Below, in pieces: positions 33,153 to 44,135 of a stretch of DNA of 64,000 bases (within the stretch, counting starts at the first letter, position 1; each line of letters starts with the position of its first letter). This stretch comes from Annulohypoxylon bovei var. microspora (taxonomy: Eukaryota > Ascomycota > Sordariomycetes > Xylariales > Hypoxylaceae). The translations under genes and the position numbers were made by a program. The notes beneath the pieces were generated by a model. The model worked only from the letters and a program-made list of their open reading frames with translations. It searched no databases and was not told the origin of the DNA. The stretch lies in the NCBI GenBank assembly GCA_022836615.1, contig MU405363.1:26214-90213 (forward strand). Direction: 5' to 3'.

Positions 33153-35022
33153 TATTGTGGTGATGCATTAAGGCCAGGGGGTGAGAGTTGGAACAATTTA
33201 ATACCATCAGTGATTTAATAAGATAACACGAGTTTTTAAAAGGGTTAGACGTTAATATTAGGTTTTTATTTATTTAACATAACTACTGTTATTAGTAGGT
33301 TTTTCAGTATAATTTCTGTCTTGCTTTTGTTTCAGTACTTTAATAAAACTTTAACAGTTTTCTAAGATAAAGTAGGTAGGTTATCTAACAACTCGTAACA
33401 ATATTTCATCTACACTTATTCTATAATTCTTTAGAATGTACTTCAGAGGCAAACATGATAAAGCCTAAACTGTCGAACAAAGGGATAAGTCATAAATACT
33501 AATCCCCAGTATGTCCCGACTCCCGAGTCTTCCTTTAACATAGAAAATTTGTGAAGTCACACTCGATATGGTGTACACATGAGAGGTAATAAAGAAGCAT
33601 ATATTTTGAGCTATTACCTAAGTGGTGTTAATAGATCGTAGCCTACCAGAACAATCGTCAATTACATATTAGGTAATTAATCTACCCCGGATCAATTTAA
33701 AGCATAGACATGCTCATAGCTTTGCAATGCCCCTATCCAGCTGCGTAACGTCAGCTCAGCCGGGGCAGGGCAGGGCTAAATAATAATTATCGAGGCTAGT
33801 TTAAACTCACGAATGTTGATAGGTTGTTCGGGAACATCCTAATGCATCCATGATATAGTCTAACCGTTTCCTAATTAAGGAATATGTTTCTAGATCAACC
33901 TCCTAAGCTTCAGCTTTCACCATAATATACAGTGAAGGCTGGTGATATTATTGAGTTCATAAAGTCTCACGGAACTAACCTTAACACATGTCTCCGCGAG
34001 AAGCATGATGAAGCCGCAATTTGCTTATTGCGATGTATAATAATTCTCATCGGATTACACCATGGGGGTTCGGAGATAAGAAAAAAAATACTCGGAAACG
34101 ATGTTGCATAGGTAGACAATAGTTTATGCGTTGTTCTAATGTCTAGATAGCTCCATAATGGCCATTCTCCACAACTGCGGATAGACTACCTAAGTAACTA
34201 ACTCCACCGGACTGATTTGGCGGTAGTATATCAAGACCTAAGCAGTAGGTAGGTATGTAGATAGACCTCCATCGCTCGTAATGCACGAAATACGTGGTAC
34301 GGAACAGCAGAGATCTAGTTAGCTCCTATCGAGTCGCGTTCTTAAAGCATAAGCTCATCAGAAGGATTCAGGAGGGGTGAATGATTAAGTGGATAAGCTA
34401 GCAAGAAGTGCAGAAAAAGCCGCGCCATCTAAAAAACAAAAGGACAGTTAGAATGAAGCAAATCGTGCGAAGTTTCCTTGAATAATGTTGGCAACGATAA
34501 AATTGCATTGAATATTGATTTTAAAGAGGAAAAGACTCTAATACGTCGCTAAGTAGCGTGCTCCCTTTTTTAATAGAAGTCTTATATAGATGGTTTGTAA
34601 TAAACATGGGACGACTCAAAAATGGTAAGTTCAGAAGCTACCCCGGCAAGTTGTTAATCTGCGTGATGTGATCGAAGGATCGGGGGAGTATTACACGTGT
34701 ATGCTATATCTCCGGCCAAGGACCATAGCTACCCAAGTTGGCAGGTCGTATCGCTGACCTGAGGACCCTGAAGCGCCCTTGTTGGACCTAGCCCCTGTTT
34801 CTCGCCGACGCTATTGGACGCTCCCGCGAGGACAGGCATGGCTTCGGAGCATGGGTACATGGATCTTCTACATACTGAGCCTCCCTCCGTCCACGTGGGA
34901 GGAGTGCGTCCCGGATCTGCATTCCTTTATTTTGAGCTCCTCCCCCCCCCAAGTCTTAGCCTCCAGGTACCGAATCGCGTTCCTGCATCCCTTAGCTAGG
35001 CAGTCACTCAACCCAACTCAGG

Positions 35023-36542
35023 ATGCGATCTTCTACTGGACTACTTGGCCTGCTGGCCGGCTTTGGCATGGCATGCGCCACCTCGGCTGTCTCCTCGATC
35101 GACACTGACCTCAAGTGCAAACTGTCGTCCGGTGCTAGCATTTCTCACAATGCGTCCGTGGCTCCGCGCTGGAGCGAATACGGCGCTCCTCAGCCCGGCA
35201 CCATCGTGTCTGTCGCGACTGAAGCCGACGTGCAAGCTACGGTCCGTCGAACCCACACGTGATAGTCGAGCGATATAGCTAACAACTCGTAGGTCCAATA
35301 CTGCGTTCAGGAGAACATTCCGTTCTTAGCTCAGAACGGAGGCCACGGCTGGAGTGGTGCATTCACCTTGGGCGAGAACGGCGTCTTGATCAACTTGCGC
35401 GGCCTCAACAATACTGTCTTCAGCGCCGATAAGACGCAAGCAACTATCGGAGGAGGCGCTGCTATCCAAGAGGTTATCAACCAGGCATTCAGCAACGATG
35501 TCCAAATCCTTACCGGTAACTGCAACTGCGTAGGAGCGCTCGGCGCAGGTCTCGGCGGAGGCTACGGCAACTTGATGGGTCTCTACGGCCTCAGCATCGA
35601 TAACTACCTTTCCTTCAACGTCGTCCTAGCCAATGGAAGCCTCGTCACCGTGACCCCTGCCCAGGAGGACCTTTGGTGGGCTCTTCGTGGCGCGGGCCCT
35701 AACTTCGGCATCGTCACCTCGGCCGTCATGAAGACAACTCCGCTGCCGCAGGCCGAGAACATAGCCTGGACTGGCGGGTTATGGTTCACCGAGGACAAGA
35801 TCGAGCAGGTCACGCAGGGTATCGAAGATCTTAAGCTTGAGGCACCCATGAACATCTTCCTCTACTTCCTCACGTCGAACGGCGAACCGACGGTGCTCGT
35901 GACGGTCTTCTACTACGGTACGGAGGCCGAAGGACGCGAGGCGTTCAAGTCGATCATCGATATCGGGCCTTACGATGATACGACCGCGGTGCTACCGCAG
36001 AACGAGTGGAACGCCGGCGCTGACGGCTTCTGCACCAAGGGCGAGCGCAAGCCCACGTACAGCGCTGGTTTCGATACCTTCGTCCCATCCACCTGGCGCC
36101 AGGTCTGGAACGACTATACCGAGTTCCTCACCAACCCCAACACGAGCGCCACGACTGTGGTTGTCGAGTGCTACTCGCTCGACAAGGCCCAATCGTTCGG
36201 GTCGGACTCCGCGTCGTTCGCGAACCGTGACATCCGCTTCAACGGCTTTACCATCTCCTGGTACCCGGATGCCAGCCTTGACGCGACAGCCGAAGCGTTC
36301 GGCTCCGGTTTCCGTGATCTGTTACGCGCAGACGACGGATTATCATCCAACCGCACGTAAGTACCCTCCTAAATCTGCCACGATTCTGGTGTATGTTGCT
36401 AACGACCTAATCTAGATACGTCAACTTTGCCTTTGGAGACGAGCCCAACGATGCCGTATACAACAACAGCACGCAAAGGCTACAACAGCTCAAGAAGGAA
36501 TATGACCCCAACAACGTTTTTAACCAGTGGTTTGACCTATAG
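35023..36542 (+). CDS. Secreted FAD-linked oxidase, BBE-like (469 aa)
   Basis: Exons 35023-35241, 35293-36356 and 36416-36542 give 469 aa. A signal peptide is likely (residues 1-23, MRSSTGLLGLLAGFGMACAT), so the enzyme is probably secreted or in the secretory pathway. The PCMH-type FAD domain shows NGGHGWSG, whose His is the usual covalent FAD ligand, then GAGLGGGYGNLMGLYG and DLWWALRGAGPNFGIVTS. The C-terminus YDPNNVFNQWFDL matches the berberine-bridge-like ending. These flavoenzymes oxidise alcohols, sugars or alkaloid and polyketide intermediates with O2. It is convergent with a GMC oxidoreductase 381 bp away, suggesting an oxidase pair. Confidence 0.9.
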
Positions 36543-36923
36543 CAAGATACTTAGACCTTTAGGAACCAACTATGTTACATAAAAATAGGGATATTAATTA
36601 ATTTGGTTCCGTGGACGACTCATCCCACGGGAGTGCATATACTCTGTAAATAGTTCATATTGTCTACAATTTTAATCTGAGTTAGTTGTTGAATGATGCT
36701 ACAAGAGTTCCTGCTTGCCTACCCGTTCCTAAGTAGGAACACGTGAATGTTACATTCGATATATCCCATCGGCTTGCGTATAGTATTGATTACTCGTAGT
36801 TACCTACTGCCTACCTAGGTACCTAGGTAGGTAGGTAGTTCAGAGGGCGTCTTGAATTATCTAGCGCTCGAGTTTCGGTACTATATATCTAAGGTTCGTA
36901 AAGACGATGCTAATTTTTTAACC
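36543..36923. other. Convergent gap with palindromic microrepeat
   Basis: About 380 bp between two convergent oxidoreductase genes. It holds one of the longest CCTAGG runs of the window (CTACCTAGGTACCTAGGTAG and further GGTA units, about 36810-36839). No gene is seen. Confidence 0.55.
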
Positions 36924-38573
36924 TTAAGCATCAGCGGCGATGATGTCCGCAGCCTGTTCTGCAACACCATATAAGCTTGCCATCGGGTGTCCGCCGACAG
37001 GGCTTGGGAAGATACTAGCATCGCAGATTCTGAGACCCTGGACTCCCTTGACCTTGAGATCTCCGTCCACAACAGTGCCTAGGGGGCAGCTCCCCGCAGC
37101 GTGGAAGTGGGCCACGCCGACAGCCCTGATCCGGTTCTCGATCTCGCTGTCAGAGGACTCTGGCGTAAGCGGGGTCATACCCGGGAACGCCACCTCTGAC
37201 TCCACATAGCCCTTCAGAGCCTCCGTACCGAGCATGAGCTTAAGTACCCGCCTCACACCATGGATGAGACAAACGCGGTCGAGCGCGGTTGTGAAATAGT
37301 TGGGCTCGATGAGCGGGGTGGCGTTGTCGATGTCTTGAGCCAACGATACGCGACCACGGCTGCTCGGCAGAGTGAGCATGACGGAGGTACAAACGATGCT
37401 GCCGTCGAGAGGAAATGCGGGCGCTAATGGGTGATAAACGACGAGCGTCTCCACAAAAACGCGCCCTGGCTGAAGCAGTGCTTCTCGCTCCGCACCGATG
37501 ACGCCATCTTCGTCGAGAGCCTTCTCTAAAATATCACGCGGGGGACCTTCGTTGTTGTTCCAGTCAGCCGGCATGCCGGCTACGAAGACCGGATCGGACA
37601 GATTGGGATGGCCTACGGCGAGTCCGCGAGAAGGGTCTTTGAGCTTGAACCACTGAAACAAGGCAAAGTGATCGAAATACTGTTGGCCTACGCTGGGCAG
37701 GGGATGGACTAGTGGGATCCCGTGTCCGGATAGGGTCGAGGGGTCCCCAACACCCGAGCGGAGTAGAAGGCGTGGCGTCTGCAGCGAACCTGCAGATAGA
37801 ATGATTTCTTTTTTTGCAGTAATTGTCTCACCATTTGCTAGCTTGACGCCCGTAGCCTTCGGCTCCGCGCCTCCTGTCTCGAATAAAATCTGCAAGACTG
37901 GGCAGGACGTCTTCACACTGATGCCATCCAGCGGGTAGGCAAGATGACTGGGCCGCCTCTCCCCATCTTCCCAGCTCTCGTAATATTCGCACAGCCCAGC
38001 CAAGCCGCCTACGAAAGGGTCAAGGTTTCTCTCTATGCCGAGTTCCTTCCATCCATGTTCGATGGGATCGCGGAGAGGGTACTTCCTAGCTCCGTGGCTC
38101 CCGCTGACCGGCGTAACTTTCATGGGGCCTTCGAAACCATGCTGCTCGGCGTCGGCGTTGGGATCGAAGAACCGCTCGGAACGCTTGAAGTAAGGTAGCA
38201 GACCACCATAACTCCAGCGGTCGTCCCCGCCTAGCCGTCGCGCCCAGGTGTCATAGTCTGGGGGGTCGCCGCGTGACCATCCGCCATAATTGAGCACGCT
38301 TCCGCCGCCCAGCGTCTTTCCGGCCGTGAGGGTATGCGTGCGGCCGGCGGTCGACGGCGTGGCAGCGGTAGGGAACTGCCAGTCCAGCGCGCTACCCTGT
38401 AGAGCAAAGCCACCTAGAAGCGACACGACGTCATGTTCTGGCGTCGGGTCTGGGCCGGCTTCAACAACTAGAATAGAGCTATCAGGTTTCGAGCTTCTAA
38501 GACGAGAGGCTAGGGCGCAGCCGCTGAGACCCCCGCCAACTATTACATAGTCAAAAGTAGTGGATTCCGACAT
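36924..38573 (-). CDS. GMC-family FAD oxidoreductase (549 aa)
   Basis: A single exon of 549 codons. FAD-binding VGGGLSGCALASRL at residues 12-25, the GMC signature around GKTLGGGSVLNYGGWSRG (about residues 83-100), the second signature in SAGSLQTPRLLLRSGVG, and the C-terminal catalytic region AHFHAAGSCPLG...GGHPMASLYGVAEQAAD are all present. The usual catalytic His-His/Asn pair is represented by His in FHAAGS and His in GGHPM. No signal peptide is seen. Related enzymes include aryl-alcohol, glucose and choline oxidases or dehydrogenases; similar genes occur in secondary-metabolite clusters. It faces the BBE-like oxidase tail to tail. Confidence 0.9.
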   Translation of the reverse strand: MSESTTFDYVIVGGGLSGCALASRLRSSKPDSSILVVEAGPDPTPEHDVVSLLGGFALQGSALDWQFPTAATPSTAGRTHTLTAGKTLGGGSVLNYGGWSRGDPPDYDTWARRLGGDDRWSYGGLLPYFKRSERFFDPNADAEQHGFEGPMKVTPVSGSHGARKYPLRDPIEHGWKELGIERNLDPFVGGLAGLCEYYESWEDGERRPSHLAYPLDGISVKTSCPVLQILFETGGAEPKATGVKLANGETITAKKEIILSAGSLQTPRLLLRSGVGDPSTLSGHGIPLVHPLPSVGQQYFDHFALFQWFKLKDPSRGLAVGHPNLSDPVFVAGMPADWNNNEGPPRDILEKALDEDGVIGAEREALLQPGRVFVETLVVYHPLAPAFPLDGSIVCTSVMLTLPSSRGRVSLAQDIDNATPLIEPNYFTTALDRVCLIHGVRRVLKLMLGTEALKGYVESEVAFPGMTPLTPESSDSEIENRIRAVGVAHFHAAGSCPLGTVVDGDLKVKGVQGLRICDASIFPSPVGGHPMASLYGVAEQAADIIAADA

Positions 38574-39138
38574 GACTTTGTTCGGCAGCTTATCTACTTA
38601 GTAGTATAAGATTGAAATTGTGGAACGTGAAGAAGTGGCAGAATACGGGATTTTAGGATACGAATTGGAGTTAATATGACTGACTCTATGGCACATAGTC
38701 GCACGTTTAGCTTACATATCATGGTCACCAACACTGCGACCTTGATGCACATGGAGGGTTACGCTATCGTCCAACCTCCTCACTTGTCTAACCAACATCT
38801 AAGTTGGACAGTTACACACATAATTACACAAATATATGCAAGGGCTTAAACGTTAAATGCACTTCAACTTGAAATTCAACCTGTATTACGATACTTAGGC
38901 CCTTACCTGCTTATTGAAGGAATAATTGCGAGATGGATGCACTTTACATATTAGAATCATAGGAGAATGACTTAATACTTACCTACCTAGGTACCTGCCT
39001 AGGTATCTAGATATGCATAGTAATGTATTAAATTTATCTTTAAACGAAAGCAATAAAGCCTTCAACAAGTTGTTATACAAACCCAAAAATCTCTTAATTT
39101 ACTTGCATCAAGAATCATATGTTCGAATACCATCATCC
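38574..39138. other. Upstream region of GMC gene
   Basis: Contains the promoter of the GMC gene and a palindromic run CCTACCTAGGTACCTGCCTAGG at about 38983-39004. No gene is seen. Confidence 0.45.
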
Positions 39139-39985
39139 ATCCTCATAACCGGCGCAGGCAGAGGTTTGTTCTTCCGAATCCTACCTACCTATGTACCTAC
39201 ATATGGAGTACCTAGGTAGATACCACTTAGAGATGATTCGCCAACCCACTAGTAACCAGGTTTGGAATTTGGTCTCTCGTGGCCAAGAACCACTCTCCTT
39301 GCCGGAGTCCGAGATCCCAGAGTCAATCTCTTCCAAGAACTTATGTATCAACCTCCCCAGAGGTCGAGATAGTAAACTGATAGTGGTCAAGATTGTTGAT
39401 GCACGCGAGGTGTTCGCTTACCTCGGCGCCTCGGAAAACATATCGCATTTAGACATCGTCGTCGCAAATGCGGGCTTAAGCTTCGCAGTTTGACCCCTCA
39501 TCAAGCTAAAGCCCGGTCAACTGGCCGAACTCATCGATGTCAATAGACAATCTAGGCCCCGTTGCGACTCTCCCAGGCTACTCTACTACTCCTAGCCAAT
39601 ACGCCGGCGCGCCCATACTTCGTGCTTCTAGGGAGTATGCAGGGTTCTACAGGGGGGTATGGACAAATATCCACTTCCTCTGGAAGGCTACGGTGCAAGC
39701 CAGGTTTCTTGGTGCGCAGGTTGCATTCTGAACATGCTGGGGAGGAAATATGCATATTCGCCATCGATCCATGGATGAAGCGGTTTTCGCCGTGGAAGAT
39801 GCGATGGATTCCGTGAAGGATCAGGTAAGTTACACGACATGACGCCGCCTAATGCACTTCATCATATCAGAAACTCCTACTGACACAAAGGGACGCCTGC
39901 GATATGCCACATGCAGATTGGTTCGGCAACTCGCAAGAAAACTTCAGAAAGGCTTCCATCGATCAGCGGCGGGGAGTCCGAATAG
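39139..39985 (+). pseudogene. Decayed short-chain dehydrogenase/reductase pseudogene
   Basis: Pieces of one classical SDR are readable in order but in different frames. There is an N-terminal ILITGAGRG at 39139, then SHLDIVVANAGLSFA (the NAG motif) near 39445, broken by a stop directly after. PLIKLKPGQLAELIDVN follows at about 39494, then FQATLLLLANTPARPYFVLLGS at about 39570 in another frame, and the terminal part IGSATRKKTSERLPSISGGE ending at 39985. The catalytic YxxxK region cannot be found between the third and last piece. The layout resembles Nor-1-type ketoreductases of fungal metabolite clusters. Frameshifts, a premature stop and a lost active site all indicate a dead gene. Confidence 0.75.
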
Positions 39986-41212
39986 TAGATGGTGCATGGT
40001 AGTGAACGCACACTAGACACATACATACAATTATAGTATACCTAGTAGTATAGTAGTCGTAGGCATGTCCTGCTGCTTGGTCTTTCTCCAGATTCTCGGC
40101 AGCTTACTTTTTCGACAACTTTAATTTCCGATCCTTTCCCTTTTCTTGATTTCTTATGGACCATGGTAGTTTTGGATATCCAACTAGTGCAAAAGAGCGT
40201 TGTAACATCGTAAAGTCTGAATAAGCTTAAGTAAACCTAGGGGCTTACATGTGAAGGTATATTATTGGAGGCTTAAGTTTTGTTACACTGTTATGTACTG
40301 GTGGACCGCGCTAAACCAATCGCCATACCTAATTAGTATTAGCCCAGTCAAAGGGACCTAATGGTCTTTTCGATTTTTCGATTTTCACCATATTATTTAA
40401 CCTTATCTTTGGGCATTAAAAATAGAAAGAAATATAATAAATTCTTCATTAAATGCACCTTTTTAAGCCTTTTAAACCTAATACACCTTCGCGTTTTATG
40501 AGTATATGTACCAGCTGTTGGTTTGACAAGGTCAAATGATTACGTATTAGATACGTAGAAGGTAGGTAGGATTTGGGGTGTTATTTCATTGATGTATAGG
40601 TATGGAAGGAATCTAAGCTAGGTGGGGGACGTGGGGGAAATCAATCTAGTATTGATTTGACCCCACACAACCACATGACAAAAGTGGATCCTGCCGGATA
40701 CGGTCACATGACCAGTATTCCGACACCAGCATTTCTTTCGTTAAACGTTAAAAAAGGACAACACATTCGATATCTTCTTAATACATATATCTCTACTAAA
40801 GCTGCCGCTAAGCTCTAATGGGATAAGACTAGGGCTTCTTCCGAGGAAAAAACTTGTCAGTGTAACAAAACTTACCCACCACACCATAATATAGCTTCAT
40901 CAACTACTACCAACAACATTTCTGTGCTATGCCAAACAGTTGTAGCTCGTGCCAACTAGGATCCCTTGGCTCCCGTCCCGTTCTCACCGAACCCTTTTCC
41001 ACTTGATGGACCACTCCTCCGCCTATTACCAAAGGGGATAGGTCCTAGGTAGGTTAGCCAAAGATCCAGGCACCACTTTGAAAGGAAGGCTCAGGATTTG
41101 AAATTCCATAATAATCCTATGTAATGGCTGTTAAGAAATGAGTGTGGTGTGAACCTGCGACCTCTGCACCTGGGTCATACTTAGGTAAACATTCTCATAG
41201 AGGCAGCCGAAC
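39986..41212. other. AT-rich intergenic stretch
   Basis: About 1.2 kb between the SDR remnant and the methyltransferase. It includes an AT-rich block at 40370-40480 and the promoter of the methyltransferase. No gene is seen. Confidence 0.45.
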
Positions 41213-42379
41213 ATGAGGCCCACAACGTATCATCATCTTATCGCCCTCCAGCGGGGTTCGCGATCGCGTTTTCGCCCGCATCATCATGGCCTAAATATTT
41301 CCGGGTGTGCCTCAACCGGGTTTCAGCCATGTGCCATCCGAACCCAGGTGTCTGGAAAGCTACACACCAAAGCAAGACACTTCAGTAGCACCGCCACGCT
41401 CAGGGAAAAAGCAGAAGATTCCGAAAACTTCTGGCGTGTTTCGGCCGACGACTCCCAATTTTGGGACGACTACGTCTCAACCCGGCCAAGCTACAACACC
41501 GCCTTCTACAACGAGATCTACAACCACCATAGCGCGCACTCGTCCAACTGGGAGACCGCGCACGATGTTGGATGCGGAGCCGGTCAGGTGTCTGAGGAGC
41601 TGGCTTCGCGCTTCGGCCACGTCGTCGCATCAGATATCAATGACACCCACCTCTCCGTCGCAAAGCGCCGACTGGGACCCAGCTTCGGTCCCGAGCGTAT
41701 CTCTTACACGCACGCCATGGGCGAAGATCTGATCAAGCATCACGCACCTGGCTCTGCCGATCTCATCGCTGCGGCCGAGGCTATGGTGCTTATGGACGAG
41801 AAGGTAGCCCTTGAAAATTTCAAGCGCCTGCTCCGGCCTGGCGGCACCTTAGCATTCTGGTTCTACGGCCGCCCGACGTTTTCCGACCCTAAGCTGCGCG
41901 CCGAAGCGCAGCCGCTGATCGACGCTATCATGGTGCTGAACTGGGCCAAGGTGATCCGCGGCAGCGGCGAGCGACGCATCGCGGGTTTCCAGCGCGCGGC
42001 GGAGGGCATGGCGTCCTGGCTCGACTATGTGCCGCTCGACCCGGAGTCGTGGACGAACGTGCGGCGCATCAAGTGGAACACCAGTGCCACCCTGCCGTTC
42101 TTCGGCGAGGAGGCGTGCGGGTTCCCGATCCACCCCATCAGCAACGTCAAGCCTGGGGAGCACACGGAGTCGCGCGAAGATCCGGACTGGTGGCGAAATT
42201 TCTGGGACATCGCCGAGCTGAAACGGTATTTCCGTGTGCTCTTCCCGGGGTTCAAGGAAGCCGTGGGGGAAAGCGACGAGCAGATGGACCGGTATTTCCG
42301 GGGGCTCGAGGCGCATTTTGGGAGTGGTGTGCAACAGTTTACTTGGCCCGCTGTACTGGTGACGGCTACTCGGAAATGA
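41213..42379 (+). CDS. SAM-dependent methyltransferase, Crg1/trans-aconitate type, with mitochondrial-like leader (388 aa)
   Basis: A single exon. The class I methyltransferase core begins at about residue 75 (FWDDYVSTRPSYN) with SAM motif I DVGCGAGQVSEELA at about residues 117-130, an acidic motif (VVASDIND) and LLRPGGTLAFWFYG. This matches the fungal Crg1/trans-aconitate methyltransferase-like family (Methyltransf_11/25). The first 70 residues are rich in Arg and His and poor in acidic residues, ending in ARHFSSTATLRE, which looks like a matrix-targeting presequence with an R-x-(F)-S-S cleavage context. Relatives methylate small carboxylic acids or toxins. Its link to the nearby oxidases is only positional. 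Confidence 0.85.
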   Translation: MRPTTYHHLIALQRGSRSRFRPHHHGLNISGCASTGFQPCAIRTQVSGKLHTKARHFSSTATLREKAEDSENFWRVSADDSQFWDDYVSTRPSYNTAFYNEIYNHHSAHSSNWETAHDVGCGAGQVSEELASRFGHVVASDINDTHLSVAKRRLGPSFGPERISYTHAMGEDLIKHHAPGSADLIAAAEAMVLMDEKVALENFKRLLRPGGTLAFWFYGRPTFSDPKLRAEAQPLIDAIMVLNWAKVIRGSGERRIAGFQRAAEGMASWLDYVPLDPESWTNVRRIKWNTSATLPFFGEEACGFPIHPISNVKPGEHTESREDPDWWRNFWDIAELKRYFRVLFPGFKEAVGESDEQMDRYFRGLEAHFGSGVQQFTWPAVLVTATRK

Positions 42380-42801
42380 TCCCACGTAGCAGCAATTTGG
42401 AGATTAGGTAGCTAGGAAATAAGGAGTTCGATTTAGAATTTCACGATTATGAATGAAATAATGACAAGTCAAATAAATCTATTAGTCTCATCTTTAAATA
42501 TACTAAGTTCAAGATAAAGTTTAAGATATTTTACAAAGTTTAAAGTTTGTAAGGTTCCACTGTTCATTTTTTAAGACTTTGCTATCCCGCTGATAATAGG
42601 GGTCTGGCCCCCCAACCCATCAAAAGGGGTACCAGCTACCTAGTTAGATACTCATTAACAGTGTCACTCAATTTACACATTATACACTTAGGTATATATA
42701 TATCCTAAATCTCATAATAAACATATGTAATTGAATTTCCTCCCGGCATATATCATTAATATTCGTTTTAATAAATTACAATGCCCGCCCAAATGCCGAA
42801 T
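42380..42801. other. Intergenic, convergent gene ends
   Basis: About 420 bp of AT-rich sequence between the methyltransferase and the second rhodopsin-domain gene. It includes a short TATATA run near 42695. No gene is seen. Confidence 0.45.
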
Positions 42802-44135
42802 TTATACATGTTCCACCGGCTGGCTGCCCAGGTGGACACTGCGCTGCACGGTAATTCCACGACCCGGCGAGATGTGCTCGTCCGAGTGGTTTCCGTCGGC
42901 GCTGATGTCTACGTCTACCCCCCGTATGTTGTCGGTGAGCCCGATGTCGTCTTTGTAGTCGGTCACAGACCCTAAGGGGTAACCCCGGCCGGTGCCGCTG
43001 ATACCGCTGATACCGCTGCTGCCGGGATTTCGCGAGAAGTACGAGCCTTGATTCTTCTGTCGGATGGGACGACCACGGAACAGAAGCCATATCGGTCGAT
43101 AGGTCGGGAGGCAGGCGCTCAAGACGGCCGTCGATAACTCGATGACCGCCCAGAAAAAGACGGGCGAGGTATAGTCTGCATAAGTCAGTCACTAGAACAA
43201 CGGCACGATTAGGGGGCGAATTATCATACAAGTCTCATCATTGAAGTGGAGAGCTAATCTGTCGCCGACGTGAACGTAGATGAGGGCACGTGTAAGGCTG
43301 AACGCGCATACTCTATGTCACGGTTAGTGGGTCGCGTAAATCAGGGGCTCGATATGAGAACGTACGTTGCACCGAGAAGGAACATAACCAGCACACCCAG
43401 CTTCTGCTTCAGCGGTAATTGCAGCTGGAAGACCATCGGGATCGGCATAACGAGGATAATCACATCTATGAGGATGTCTGAGATAGCCATGCCGTACCAC
43501 AGCGCAAGCCCGTTTACGCAGTTGTTGTGGTAAAATGCTTCGATGAACGGACTGATCGGGTAGCAAGTGAAGAGGTTTGCGAAAAAGAACGCGACCGTCC
43601 AGCCCACGACGAGGCCGAGCACGATCTGCGAGGCGATCTTAAACGGCTTTCCGTAGAAGATGTTCATATAGAAGACCAATATGGACGACTTCACGAATCC
43701 GAGACCGACGGTCGAGAGAATATTGACCGCGAGTTTGCACTACAAACAGTTAGCACGAGTCCCCTTTTCTCAAAGCTAAGTTATAGCCTACCTTCTCATA
43801 AATGACGAATCGAGGATCGTCGAGAAGCGGTTGCCCGTCCGGTCCCACCGACTGATGCTGACCGAGCTGGCCGTCGATGGCAGCAACCAACTGCACCGAA
43901 GCGCAGCCAACAGAAACGGCCTATATTGGTCAGCTGCTTATTTTATTGAAAACATATGGATATAACTTACCGTCGCCGCAATTACAAGATAATCGTCCAA
44001 CTTAATACCCTTTCCGAGGACTTTGGCCCACAATCGTAAGGCGACGGAAACGATAGGTAATATCATGAAGGCGATCCCAAGGCCAACCATCTGGCCTTGG
44101 GAGTAATTATCCGCCATATCCTGAATGACACCCAT
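42802..44135 (-). CDS. Rhodopsin-domain integral membrane protein (PTH11-like), 374 aa
   Basis: Five exons, 44135-43971, 43920-43792, 43739-43366, 43312-43230 and 43175-42802, join in frame to 374 aa. An in-frame ATG at 44174 would add 13 residues. The family pattern is clear: KLDDYLVIAAT after the second helix, a Cys/Gln loop, KLAVNILSTVGLGFVKSSILVFYMNIF, a long second extracellular loop with paired Cys, LWYGMAISDILIDVIILVMPIPMVFQLQLP, and FFWAVIELSTAVLSACLPTYRPIW. The tail contains a Gly/Ser/Ile repeat (GISGISGTG) from a 9-bp tandem near 43000-43020. It is a plasma-membrane protein of unknown ligand and the second of this family in the window. Confidence 0.85.

Larger units (their letters stand above)
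31815..35022. other. AT-rich intergenic stretch, no confident gene
   Basis: About 3.2 kb. A short frame at 32311-32562 is listed separately. A perfect 11-bp hairpin (CATGGAAGTGA, 6-nt loop) lies at about 33125-33152. Polypyrimidine and polyC runs occur just upstream of the FAD oxidase start (34943-34950). Most of the stretch is AT-rich and shows no family resemblance. Confidence 0.5.
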
